A stretch of 64,000 nucleotides of DNA, taken from positions 9,023,256 through 9,087,255 of the forward strand of contig JASKMD010000006.1 of NCBI GenBank assembly GCA_030144725.1, given 5' to 3'. This document shows, piece by piece, positions 34,881 through 46,494 of this stretch. The position numbers and the translations under genes were made by a program. This stretch comes from Haematococcus lacustris (Eukaryota; Chlorophyta; Chlorophyceae; Chlamydomonadales; Haematococcaceae). The notes under the pieces are model-generated. The model searched no databases. It saw nothing but the letters and a program-made list of their open reading frames with translations, and was not told the origin of the DNA. The first letter of the stretch is position 1; each line of letters opens with the position of its first letter.

Positions 34881-36929
34881 CAACCATGATGTAAGAATCC
34901 CGTCCTGCACGTCCTGACGACCCTGAACGGCTGCTCTCGTCACAGCTGCTGCCAGTACTGTTACGGCTGCCAGAGCGGGAGCAGCAGCAGCAGCAGCGTG
35001 ACAGAGCGTGGTCGCCGCCTGCAGTCAGCGGGGGGGTTGTGAACATTACCTCATGTCCAGTCAGGTGTCCCCAACTAACAGAAAATGACAGGAAACTGAC
35101 CCCTGGTAATCAAAACGTCGCCGCGTCTCAGCCACGTGGTTTCTATTTAAGTTTCGCACATCCCTGAATAGATGACTCTTTCAGCTATGCGGTGCAGCTT
35201 GTAACATTAATTATTGTGCACTGTGCTGGGTGCTATGGCGGCTCAAATCTTCAAATTCAAATCCGTGCACGTTTTGCTCATGCGGGCCTCGCCGCGAGAG
35301 ACCGCCGCGACCGACGTGGCCCAGGAGCACCTGCACATAGTGAGGGACAGTCGCCGCAGTCAAAACGGTTCACATGGCATGCCAAACCGATGTAACAGCG
35401 CCCCTCCACCCATGCTCAGAAATATGCAAGGTTGCTGCGATGCTTGACCCCTTCGTGACCAGTACTGTTGGCCTGGCCACTCTGCAATGCCTCACAAGGT
35501 GTGTATGCCATTGCTATGTTACCTTCCTCGACATGTTGGGTCCGATCCCTCCCGCCCGCCCCCCGCTTGCGTGTTAAGCTCGTGTTCAGCTCCGCTGTGG
35601 CCCCCTGCTGCTCAGATGGAGGGGTGAGCATGCCAGGGGCGGCACCAGCACCAGCTGCCAGCTGCTGCCAGGGGGGGGCAGCAGGAGGGGTGGGCAGCCC
35701 AGGAGCGGCACCAGCAGCAGCTGCCAGCTGCTGCCCGGGGGGGGCAGCAGGAGGGGTGGGCAGCCTAGGGGCGGCACCAGCACCAGCTGCCAGCTGCTGC
35801 CAGGGGGGGGCAGCAGGAGGGGTGGGCAGCCTAGGGGCGGCACCAGCACCAGCTGCCAGCTGCTGCCAGGGGGGGGCAGCAGGAGGGGTGGGCAGCCTAG
35901 GGGCGGCACCAGCACCAGCTGCCAGCTGCTGCCAGGGGGGGGCAGCAGGAGGGGTGGGCAGCCTAGGGGCGGCACCAGCACCAGCTGCCAGCTGCTGCCA
36001 AGGGGGGGCAGCAGGAGGGGTGGGCAGCCTAGGAGCAGGGGGTGGCGGGGGTGGGAGGGCAGTGAGGGGGCTGGGAGGGGGTGGGAGGGGGGGTGGAGGG
36101 GGGGGCTGAGGTTGGGAGGGGGTGGCGGGGGTGGGAGGGCAGTGAGGGGGCTGGGAGGGGGTGGGAGGGGGTGGGAGGGGGGGTTGGAGGGCCGGGCTGG
36201 GGTTGGGAGGGGGTGAGCGGAGGTAGGAAGGCGATGCTGGGCTGGGGAGGTGGGGGGGCCGCAGTGGGCAGGGTCGGATGGGCTAATCATTCCTGCAAGG
36301 CAAAGTCGGGTCACGCCAATGTCAATGTCAATGTCAAGCAGGCCTGATCAACTAATTGCCATGCTTTCTTCTCCAGCAGTTGTGGCGTTGAGTAAGGAAC
36401 AGAGTTATGTAGCGAAAAACTGGAAAGTCACAGTGGTCAGCTCACAACATGCCATTTTGTTAATGAGGGTCCCTTTTCCTGTGTGACTAGCGAGAGCGAG
36501 ACGCACATTTCCCGCATTTGCAGCAATGTCGCTACATCACATGCCCAGCGATGGCCCTCCAACACCGCCTGCACCAACAAAAGGCTCGCGGAGCGAGCCT
36601 GGCGGGCTGTGCTGTGATTGTACTTCCGGCTGGATGCCAGGCGGAGTTCCCTCATTGGTGCCACTACTCACCACTAGAACAATCGATAGTGAGCAGCTGA
36701 GGTGTGTTCGCGCTCGCTTGCGCCGGCATTGACTCTGATGCAAGGATTAACGCGCCGCTCGCTAGTAGATGCGGAGTAATTCGCAGGTGCCAATGCAACA
36801 AACGCTACCGGAACCGGTGCACTCTGGTGCGAGTACTGGCATGAAGATTACCAACCCCATGTTGGGGACTCCTGATGTCCAGACCGTTTGAGTTGCAGTC
36901 TTCTGCCTGATCACGGGTAGCAGGGGGCA
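34881..36929. other. Intergenic, minisatellite-containing region
   Basis: No gene is supported. 35625-36040 is the 66-bp minisatellite listed separately. 36040-36260 is a G-rich GGGAGGGGGTGG tract on the plus strand. 36480-36760 has short frames only. Confidence 0.5.
35625..36040. repeat. 66-bp G-rich minisatellite, about 6 units
   Basis: The unit contains GCACCAGCACCAGCTGCCAG, a run of seven to eight G, then CAGCAGGAGGGGTGGGCAGC. The first two units diverge slightly; the rest are nearly identical. The unit is a multiple of three, hence the artefactual Gly-Ala-Ala-Pro-Ala frames. The runs of G continue to 36260. Confidence 0.95.
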
Positions 36930-38322
36930 CGCGGCAGCCACCAGGAGCAACAGGGCAGCATCTAGGTGCAGCAAGGCCATTGCCAGGGGCAGCAAGGTTC
37001 AGGAGGAAGAAGCAGCAGGCAGCGTTCCTGGCCACTATCAGAAGCACCACCTGTTGCTGTGAAGTTGAGGTGTCTACGGTGTGCTGTCAGCCGTCAGGCG
37101 CCCACTGTGCCAGGCTCCAGACGCCGCATACCTGTCAGTGCGCGCACTTCACACCCTATCACCATGTCGGTCCCTCAATTGTGGTACCGACCGTCGTGGG
37201 CACTGGTCGTAAGCCTGGTGGAGCCGCAGCCCCGGGCAAGCATTCAAAACTGCGAATGTGCGTAAGGTAGCGGCAGTCCTCAGCGGACCGTCGTGGGCAC
37301 CGACCGTCGTGTGCACCGACCGTCGTGGGCACTGGCCGTGAGCCTAGTGCAGCCGCAGCCCGGGGCAAGCAGCCCCGGGCAAGCACTTATAACTGCGAAT
37401 GTGCGTAAGGTAGCGGCAGTCTACGGCAGGTGCTTGGTGACGAACCGCGGCTAGCACGCAAAGCACGGCTCCCGTGTACCCGGGATGTCGCAGCCGTGGA
37501 CCCTGCAGGTGTGCGCGTCCGTTGTCGTGCACCCTCCTTGTTTTTCTAGTGGCATTGCCGGGTCGTATGGGAAACCCCGGCTACCTGAACGTGCGCCTCA
37601 AATCTCAGCGGCGGGCGCTTTGGGATCAGGACAGTGCACTGGCTCGTGCGGGGTTGGACAAGTGCGTCTCGATGATTGTACTCGGCCAGTGTTAGGCACG
37701 ACGTTACAGCTTCCTGCCCCTCACAACCACATGAGTCCTCCTTACACTCGGCAACACCCCCTCATCACGCGCACTGGAACTCCCCCCACCCCTGACTACT
37801 GCTACTGACTACTCTCCACCCCTGATTACTGACGCTACTGTCCACAATCACACTCTCTAGCAATAGCAACGACACTTGCACCGCTGAGGCAAATGACCAT
37901 CCTATCTCTACTAGTGACTGCAGCCACATGCCAGGTCTACACAACTGGCAAGCAATGTACAAGAACTGCAGTGATGTGAGCAACAATGTGGTGTGTGTTG
38001 ATATTTATTGGTTGTGTGGTGCACTGACAAGCAGTGCGTGAAACAAACCCACTCAGTCCTCAGTGTATGCCAGGCATGGTGGCCGCTGTAGTGGGTCCTG
38101 ATGCATGTCTCAGGTGTGCGCATGCGCAATGCCAGGCACCCCATGTGTGGTTCAGTGTCACGCAATGGCAGGACCGTGTGTGCCAGGACTGCATGTGGTT
38201 GCCATCCCCTGGGCTGCTCCCAATCACACTGTCACTGTGTTGCATGTCACAGCCCGGCTGCATGGCGGTGTGCTTGCAACACCCTGTCCCTGCTGCTGTG
38301 GCGCTAGGGGTGGTGTCCAGCC
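36930..38322. repeat. Dispersed duplication block upstream of the third kinase relative
   Basis: 36930-37275 matches 19440-19800. 37550-37810 matches 25565-25850 and, from CGACGTTACAG on, the left edge of both tandem units (19887, 25720). 37860-38260 continues the match to 20060-20480 with more divergence. 37285-37335 has three tandem 16-17-bp units of CGACCGTCGTGGGCAC. Coding potential is not supported. Confidence 0.7.
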
Positions 38323-40623
38323 TCACCTTGAGGCCACAGCCAGTAGTGTGCGCTTCAGCTGCTGCACAGCACCCTGCAGCTTGCAGCCCTGGGGCCCCGG
38401 CCCACCTTTGCCGGCATGTGCCGCAGCCAATGGCATGGGGGAGGGAGCCTGGTCGCGGCCCTTGAACTGCGTGCGCTCCTCATCACTGCCCCACTCACTG
38501 CAGATGTCCAGGCCGTCATCGCTGCACCCGCTGAGGCTGCCGCTGCAGGGGGAGGTGCGGCCAGTGCTGGGGCAAGGCGTGGAGCCGCACCCTTGACGGT
38601 GGGCTGGTGGCTGCTTCATGGCTGCCAGCTGCAGCAGCTGCGCCTCAGCCTGCTCAGCCTTGGCCCGCAGCACCTGCAGCTCAGCCTCCAGCAGCAGCCG
38701 CTGCTCCCGGCCACACTCCACCTGCAGCAGAGTGCGGGCCTCAGCTGCCGTGAGAGCCTGCTGTAGGCGCAGCACCTCGGCCTCAGCTGCCTGGCATGCA
38801 GGCTCACGGACTGCCGCTACAGCTCGCAGGGCCACCAACTTGCGCACAACTTGGTCGTAACGGCGCTGCAGAGGGGCAGGGGCTGAGGGGTGATGGGGCT
38901 GGATTAGGCCCTGGGTCTGCTTGCCCTGCTCCCACTTGCTGCTGCCCTGGTTGCCGGCGCCCTGCCCCTTGCTGGCACTGCTGAGGTTGGTGTTGCTGGG
39001 GGAGGTAGAGCCACCGCTGCCACTGGGCACAGAGCCCAACCAGCGGAAGAGCTTGGATTGCGATGCAGCCTCCACCGCCTGCAGCCGCGCTTCAGCTAGC
39101 TCAGCCCTGGCGCGTTGTTGCTGCAGCTCCACCTCCTGGTCAACAATGACTTGCTGATCAGCCATCCATGCTGCCTGCTGCTCATCAGCCTGCCTCTCTG
39201 CCTGCTGCAGTGCCATGTCCAGCGTCTCAATCTGAGCGGCTGACTCAAATGAGCTAGCCAAGGCTTCTTGGCTGCAGGCTGCAAGCCTGGCCTTCAGATC
39301 AACCACCTTTGCTGTCTTGCTGGCAAGCTCTGCCCTCAGATGATGCTCTAACCGGGCCAGTTTGTCGTGGAGCACTGCAAGAGCGGCCCGGTGCCTTTGC
39401 TCCTGATGACGCAGCTGAGCCGAGGCCGTCGCACGGGACTGCTGCAGTATCTCAACATGCCGCCACAACCAAGCAAGCCTATCCAGCTGGAGCTTGACAA
39501 AACCCTCTTGGGCCAGGAAAGAAGGGATGGGGACAGGGGGTGCGGTGTCTTCGCATGGAGCAGCTGGAGTGGCTGCGGAGGTCGTAAGTACGATAGCGGG
39601 GTCATGGTATTTCCATGCGCCCTGTGGAAAATGTCCCGTGGCGTGGTGCGGCTCTGCCTGTGTGGAAGCCAGGACCAACACGTGGGCGTGGTAGCCAACG
39701 CGAGGGGTGGTGCACCTGCAGGCAGCAGCAAGGCGCAGGCAGGCAGGTCAGGCATCAACCAAGGTGCGCCTGCTGCCAGCTTGCCACCGGTGAAGACTGC
39801 TAGGCCAGAACTGATCTGATCAGCAGGGCCACAGCTGCCACGAATGAGGTAATGCTAATGAGAAGGCACTCGGCTGCCCACATGGCATGTCAGCTCAACA
39901 TGGTGCCAGCACATGGTACCAGCAGCATCAAGGCATTGCGCTACAACAATGGCTGCAATACTGGCTGCTATATGCAGTTGGTGGGTAGAGAGGTGCTGCA
40001 AGCATTGACCATGTGCGGCAGGCACTGGCAGGTGCGTAGCAAAGAGAGCAGCAGTGTTGCAGCTATCCAAGTGGAGTTAATGGGTGATAGGGTCAGAATA
40101 ACATTGCCATTGTTTACTGTTGGCAGTGAGGCTGATCACAACCCCTGTGAAACATCTGCAGAGCTTGATCCGGCTCCTTGTTTGCAGCGTGGGGGAGGAG
40201 TAGGAGGGATTGGGAGGTGGTGGTGGGTGCAGGACGGTGTTGCGCGGAGGCAGGCGTGGGGCCGGCAACGAGTTTGACGCAATCCCACCTGGCTTGTGTG
40301 CTGCCGATTGTACCCACAGCGCTGCGACTCGAGGTTGTCAATTTCGCGATCAATTTCTGTGTCGCTGCCTTTTTCAATAGCTTATACACCGAGTCGAGTT
40401 CTGCAGAGCAAGCAACTCAAGTAGACTCAGCGAGCTAGAAGGACCTGGCACACAAGAGACCGACTGCTTGGTGGAGCCCGCCATCTAAGTGCACAGGAAG
40501 CTCAACTGCGGCACTCACTGACTACATTGCCTGCCTGGTCCGGCCTGAGATACAGGGTCGCCTCTGCACTTGCGATTTCCAGTGATGCGTCCAGGGCTGG
40601 TTGTTGACTGGTGTGCTCGGCCA
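38323..40623 (-). CDS. Coiled-coil protein related to the tandem kinases, kinase exons not found
   Basis: Exon 1 (40623 to about 40526) starts MAEHTSQQPALDASLEIASA and ends at a GTGAGTGCCG donor, matching exon 1 of the kinase pair in sequence and splice site. A following exon near 40404-40305 reads LDSVYKLLKKAATQ. The last exon starts at about 39715 (after CTGCCTGCAG) and runs to the stop at 38323. It encodes a long coiled coil (LEHHLRAELASKTAKVVDLK onward) and a tail with EAELQVLRAKAEQAEAQLLQ, which parallels EAEVQQQRSRAERAEAQLHQ in the kinase copies. No glycine loop, HRD/HGD or VAVK motif is found between exon 1 and the last exon. It is either a diverged paralogue that lost the catalytic core or an annotation gap; junctions in 40300-39715 are uncertain. 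Confidence 0.5.
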
Positions 40624-42299
40624 TTGTGCGAGTTAGTGGCTGTGAGGGGTCGATGGTGGACTAGGCTGAAGATGTCGAGTGGTCTGCACTCAAAAGCGAG
40701 CCTGCAGGAGAATAAGTACAGGGCCGTACGGTGATGAGTGTGAAATGCGCGGGTAACCGCTGGTTTATGGGCCCAGCAGCAGTCGTAGCTCGCTGCTTGA
40801 CCATCGCCAGGGTCACATCGGGGTGGGCATGTTCCTCGGCCTGCATGTGCACATACCCTCACCTGAACGCCGCACCCAATACCTGACTAGTTGCTGTACA
40901 CGTGGCATCAGCGCCGCTAGCCACCACGCCGCTGCTCCAGATGCTGTTACGCTTCAGCTGATCAGCGCAGGCAGGGGACAGCTTCAGCCTGCCCATGGGC
41001 GAGACGCCGGTGACAGCCTGCTGGCCAAGGTGCTGCAGCGCCCCACCTCCTCCCTGCTGCTGCTGCAACAGCTGGAACAGCTAGGTGAGCCGCTGGTGAA
41101 GGGGCATGGGCTGCAGGAGCAGGGTGCAGGGCAGGGGTTGGGGCTGTTGGCTAGTGACAGGGAGGATGGGGAGAGGCGGCGTGAGGGAGGGGCAGGCGAG
41201 GGGCTCTGGGGACAAAGGCCAAGTCAGCTGCCTAGCAGGGTAAGGGCAGGAAGCTGCTGCACCACCTCACCTAGTGTGACCTGGTGTGACCTGCAGCCCA
41301 CATTGCGGCAGCATTTGGGAGGCGACCCTGCCCTCCACCCTGCCCTTCACCGCCTGCTGCCCTAGCCCCACCCCACCACCCCTGGCTGTGCAGTACTCAG
41401 CCCATACAGCCCCCCGGGCAGTGGCAGACCTTGGTGTGACCTCTACCACGGCTCCTGGGGTTGTCCAGGATGCTCAGGCCCGCACCTCCCCTGACCTCAG
41501 CCCCCAGCCTGACCCCACCGCCGCAGCCCACGCTGGTGCCACAGCTGCCCTGGCCTCAACACTGGGAGGGCAACAGCACCCTGACCCAGGTCAGCGCCCC
41601 GACACTGCTGCTTCTGCTGCTGCTGCTAAAGGCCCACATCAGGAGCAGGAGCAGCAGGAGGCCAGGGGTCAAGCCTTGGGCTGGATCAGGGGCGCTGGGC
41701 ACAGGGGCAGGCTGCTCTTGGCCCAGTAGCGCTGCAGCAGCTGAGGCCCCAGTCGCTGCCATGGACCCGCTGCTGGCTCCTCTGACAACCTGCCGCTCAG
41801 CCCACCTCCACGGCCCCTCTGCCCAGGGCCTCAGCAGCAGCCACTGCCTGGCCGCCCTGCATTACTGCGAGCAGCTGCCCTGCCAGCGCTGTCAGCTGGC
41901 AAGCAATGTGCCCCGCTGCCCGGGCTGGTGCTGCTGTGTGGCTGCCTAGGTGAGTGGGTGGGTGCATGGGGGGCGGAACCAGGTTGAGGCAGTAGGGGCA
42001 GAGAGGGGAGGGGAGGCGGAGGGGCGGAAAGACCTGCCGCCATGAGCCTGCCGTGTAGCTACCCTGGCGAACCACACTCTCATCACCCCGACCCAGCTCA
42101 GGCCACGCTCCCCAACCTTGGCCAGTGAGCCCTGCTTGATAGCCTCATACCCTGCCCTCCCTCACCTTTTTCTCCCCCTTGCCTCCCTTGATGACGCCCA
42201 GACCCCTCCCCTGTCCTGTGCAGCGCCCACCCTGCCCTGCCGCCCCTCCCGCCCACCTTGAGCTGCCCACCCCATGCTCCTGGCTGCAGGCCCCTGGTG

Positions 42300-42415
42300 C
42301 TGGAGGAGCCTGCCAGCCTGGCCCTGTTCTGCACTGGCCTGGCGCCTGACCTGGGCCCTGCCCCTGAGGTGATGCCGGCCTGCTGCGCCGCCTTCATGGG
42401 GGTGGCACTCAAGGT
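42300..42415 (+). other. Duplicated exon-like segment (also at 31520-31640)
   Basis: After a CTGGCTGCAG acceptor, the segment encodes LEEPASLALFCTGLAPDLGP, then ~20 residues ending GVALK, then a GTGGGC donor. The copies differ at few positions (AAFMG against AAFTG), and the downstream ~150 bp are also conserved. The function is unknown. Confidence 0.5.
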
Positions 42416-43589
42416 GGGCGCGCCTGATCAGGCACCTCAGGGGCCACCAGCGCCAGGCTGGCAGTGCACACCAGAGTGTGTGGGTCACGCCTGGAGCCAG
42501 TGCCCGGTAGGGCGTGAGACCTCAGGGCTTGCCCTTGGGGTCATTCTACCCACCAGGGCGTGACCAACCTGCAGGCACCTCAGGGGCATCCAAGATTAGC
42601 AGTGCAGGCCAGGGAGCGCAGCCGAGGGCTGCTAAGGTCAGTATTGCTCAGTGCTGCTGATCCAGCTGCCTGGCTTGCCCAGGCTTATGCGGTGAAGTGA
42701 GGGGGAAGGGTCAGGCCCAGGGCTGGGCTGAGGTGTAGCACGCAGGCAGCAGCTGTCCTGGCATGTTGCTAGTCGGGGCACACCACGGCATGCAAGCTGT
42801 GGAGGTTGATCTGGCATTGTTTGGCATGGTGGGATAGCTGCAGCTATGCCGCCCTGCTCCTCCATGCCCGTAATGATAAGTGGCCATGCATCCATCAGCT
42901 GTGCTACAGGCCACAGTTGTGACCATGTCGTCGACCTCCATGGTCACCAAGCCAGCCATACGCTGCTGCTGGGCATGAATATGTCTGGAATGGTGCTCCC
43001 ACCGCTGCTGCTGCCGCTGGTGCTGCTGGTGCTGCTGCAATGCCCGTGTGAGCATCAGGTCAGAGACTGGGCACCGCCCTGGGTCTGGTTGGCCAGGCTG
43101 CATGTGGCATGCTCCAACGCTGGGACTTGGCCATGCTAGGCGCCCCTTGAATCCATCCGTGCTCAGGGGTTCATGGCAGCTGACCAGCGCAGCGTCAAGG
43201 CCAGTGCAGCAATGTAGGGTGGGGTGGCCCATAACAGGGGTCAGCTAGTAGCTGTGGGCACGGTGTAGTGTGGAGAAAAAGTCCATGCGGTTTTGTCCAT
43301 GCGGGGCAGGGTTGGGCAGGGCGGGAGCGGAGCGGGGCAGCCTACCTTCGCCATTGCTTTCCCAGGTACCTGCTGCCACTCTCCACCATCACCCCCCAGT
43401 CCACCACCTCACCAGCCTCCTCCTCCTCTGCCCCACGCCTTCTCCCTCATCCTCCCTCCCCCTGGGTTGGCCCTCCATTGCACATCACTGCATATCGCTG
43501 CATCTACCCTGGCACATGCCGCTGGCTGCATTGCCACGGCTGTACTCAGCGCAGGCTAACAAACACCCTAAGCTAACCAAACCATATTA

Positions 43590-43795
43590 GGTGGTGGTGG
43601 TGGTGGTCGTGATGATGGCTCATACCGCTGAACCCGTCGCCCATCAGGTTGCTTACCTAGCTGACTCACCCCTGTAGGGCTCCGGGACTTGCTGCAACTC
43701 ATTTCAAAGCTGGGTGCACGAACAAAGGTGCAGATGGGCTTGAACGAAGGCATGCCAGTTATCATGTTTGTTACGGGTCGTCATGACAAACCCCG
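43590..43795 (-). mobile_element. LINE 3'-end fragment
   Basis: In one minus-strand frame it reads NWHAFVQAHLHLCSCTQL, matching the SLHDFI-AHVHLCLYTLL end of the LINE relic at 34695-34880. It contains stops and is a short, dead fragment. Confidence 0.5.
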
Positions 43796-44645
43796 GCTGC
43801 TGTGGTGGAGCTTGTGGACTAGGTGTGCAGGAGCCCCTTGATCAAAGCTGAGCTGCCCACTGCTCCAGGCAGTGCAGTGGTGGGTCCTCCTGTCAGATAC
43901 AGACTAACGGACATATAGCAGGGAACCCCGTTCCTTCACATCAGCCAAACCAAACTCATTCAACGGGGAACAACATGTTTGACTGTGGGAAATCTCACTC
44001 AGCTACTCCAACAAGTTGAAGCGTCCTCGGTCGCACCCTTGATGATCGCCAACCCCACATCGATGGCACTCTCTCCCCCTAAACCACTGGGCACCTCATC
44101 AAAGCTAACAGCTTAGCGCTACAAAGGTTTACAAACCTACTAGAACTGGTTAAACCCAACCATAGAGTTAGCCATAGCTCATGAAACCCTCCAGCTTGCA
44201 CAATACCAGCGAGGCACGGGACGGGACATAGGATTGGGTGTTTAAAACACCGTGTTTTATGGGCATCAGGGGCATGATGTGCGTTGTGGACTATGTGCTA
44301 TGTGCGGGGATTTGCTGACGAGCACGTAGCTGCTGGCTAGCCCCTGGTGTCCCTGTACCGAAGTCGACGTTTAGACTACTTAAGGCGTCTGGACTATGGC
44401 GACAGCCTAGCATATCGAATTACTATGGAACAGCTTACTTCAGGAACACATAGCAGACCATGGTTAAGCTCAGTTGTGGGTTAACAGAGGCTGACGCTCT
44501 ACGCGCATACTTGACCCACAACATGTTGTGCTGGGTATTGTGCCAAGGAAGAGGGCCCTCCTATGCAAGCCGGCCTAGCCCGGAGTGGACTACGACCATG
44601 GGGTGTGCTCCTCACTGTGCCCAGTGTCGCACTGCCGTCCACAGC

Positions 44646-44782
44646 TCAGCGTGCAATGCGAGGCGGACCCCGCTTGGCCACTACCTCCAATGCCGCGCGC
44701 AACTGCTTCTCCTCCTCACTCTGCAGCAGCTGCAGGTTTGCCCCAGCTCCCAGCTGCTGCTGCCTGCTCACACAGAGAGGGT

Positions 44783-44825
<43 letters not shown>

Positions 44826-45825
44826 GAGAAGCATGTCAAGGGTTAAGTCAAGCATGCCGCGTGCCCCAACAGGCAAACCTGAATGGTATGGGCCCAGCTG
44901 GACACTAGCTCCCCAGTGGTGGTGGTATGGCCTCATGCACACTGCTATTCCTCACACAAGCCAGCATTGTGGGTCAGGTCATACACAATCGGTGGGCGAG
45001 CCTGCGGGAGAGGCCATAGCCTTGACTCCAGCAAGCCGTCAGGCTTGACCCTCCGCTTTCACTTGACCCATCATGCAGGGCAAGAGTGAGGGTCACTCCA
45101 AGCAAGCATTACCTGTTCAGCCCTTGTAGCTCCTCCAGCATCTCCGCCTTGCAGGTGTTGAACGCAGTATGCTTCATGACACCCTTGCCACGCATCAGCT
45201 GGAGCTGGCGGGCAGCAAACTGGCGGGCAATGCTGGGCTTGAAGGATCTGAGGTCCACTGCCTCTAGCTGGGCCTGAAGCAGCCAGCATCAGGCAGCGTG
45301 CCCTTGGCCATGTGATGCACTCACTTTGAGCCAATGTGGGATAGGAAGTGACAGGTTCAACTCCTGGCTTTCCGCATCTTTGGTGTGGGTGTCATTGCCA
45401 GAAATGTGTTTGGGATGGTGATTTCTCCGCTGCCGCCGCTGCTGCTATAATGCAAGTGTCAGCATCAGGTCAGAGACAAGTGCAGCTATTCACACACCTG
45501 GGGGAATGCTGCAAGGAATTCCTGGGTCAGGTGTTGCTCTGGCTGCTTGAGCTGCAGTGGCTTATCATGATGTAGCTTGAGCTCCTCAGCTGCAAACCTG
45601 CTGGGCGCACACTCGTGATAGGTCAGCTGGAGATGGTGTTGGTCCTGGTGCTGGCACGGGCACCTGGGAACGATCGTTCTGGCACCTTGAGAGGATGCTG
45701 TAGTTGGCTGGTAACTGATAGTAGCCGGTGTCGAGGTCGCGCAGGTTGCGCCGCAGCAGTGCGGGGGACCGCCTGGGTTTTATGAACTTAAAAAACGCCT
45801 GACCAGCCTGGGAAGCTACCCCCAT
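44646..45825 (-). CDS. Unrecognised small protein of 172 residues, four exons
   Basis: Exons 45825-45686, 45597-45498, 45273-45113 and 44763-44646 join in perfect phase through GT-AG introns. The start is MGVASQAGQAFFKFIKPRRS, a basic, amphipathic N-terminus that could target an organelle. The rest is helical and charged: LRRNLRDLDTGYYQLPANYS, then LKLHHDKPLQLKQPEQHL, then FKPSIARQFAARQLQLMRGK, ending KRGPPRIAR. There is no cysteine motif or membrane span. Size, basicity and the leader would suit an organellar ribosomal or assembly protein, but that is inference; I do not recognise the family. A CAG repeat lies just upstream of the last exon, in the intron. Confidence 0.65.
44784..44822. repeat. 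CAG trinucleotide repeat, 13 units
   Basis: A perfect (CAG)13 on the plus strand lies about 20 bp from the last splice acceptor of the 45825-44646 gene, in the polypyrimidine side of the intron (CTG on the coding strand). Confidence 0.95.
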
Positions 45826-46494
45826 CACCGGAAGCAAACGGTCGGTGTCGCCAGGTTAAGCGACACAACAGCATTCAACAGGCGTGCATGCACAGGCCTG
45901 CATGCACCCCGTGGTTTACTCCAGCACGGGTACGCTCCTGTATATTTTGTGGTGAGGGAGTGCTACCTCACGTCTGCGCATTTGTGAACCTAACATGCAC
46001 TTGTGGAGTCAGAATACCACACTACATCAGTGAGGCTCCACATGAGGAGTTTAGGTGTCGAAGTTTACAAAACTGGACTGCGTTGCGCACACAGATGAAG
46101 CAACAAAAGCATCCCCGTGATGCATGGCGCAGCCTAAGCAGCACTGCCTATGCCAAGTACCAGCCAGCGATTTGTTGTGTGCTGCCAATGATAAGAAGCA
46201 TGCCCCAAGCCAAACATGTTGAATGCGTCCACCCATATCCAATACTTGTGCCACAAGATCAGTCATCTTCGACAAAGCATACTTGTCTGTTGCTAGACTG
46301 AGGGGCTGGACTGCTGTCGCTACACCACCCCACTGCACTGTGCTACCGTCATCATTGTGTTACTTAGCTGCTGCAGCAGCCTTCATGTAGCCCAACGCAT
46401 GCCCCCCTGCCTGCCTGCCTGACTGACTCCCTGCACACCAGCCTGCCTCCCTGCCTGCAATGCTCACAAGAACAGCATTTGCTGGGAGGCCCAC
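45826..46494. other. Intergenic between two minus-strand genes
   Basis: An open plus-strand frame of 137 codons (45888-46301) contains CIFCGEGVLPHVCAF and other cysteines but has no recognisable domain. I do not accept it as a gene. 46410-46460 has CCTGCCTG repeats. Confidence 0.4.

Larger units (their letters stand above)
40624..44645. other. Region of duplicated gene fragments, no complete gene
   Basis: On the plus strand, 40985-41085 encodes a plausible exon (RDAGDSLLAKVLQRPTSSLL ending before a GTGAGC donor). 41620-41770 matches 25415-25560 and 31320-31470. 42300-42415 repeats the LEEPASLALFCTGLAPDLGP exon of 31520-31640. 42970-43060 resembles 45405-45480 (CATCAGGTCAGAGAC). 43590-43790 is a LINE tail. 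43800-44640 shows nothing I can support. A gene family member may be hidden here, but I cannot join the pieces. Confidence 0.4.

Noticed and set aside
35586..36314. Open frames of more than 200 codons on both strands across the 66-bp repeat
   Set aside because: The unit length is divisible by three, so frames stay open on both strands; there is no domain and no start context.
42711..43232. 173-codon minus-strand frame with His/Gln runs
   Set aside because: Segments resemble another part of the window (45405-45480), but no domain or splice structure could be supported.
45888..46301. 137-codon plus-strand Cys-containing frame
   Set aside because: No start context, splice partner or recognisable zinc-finger spacing.
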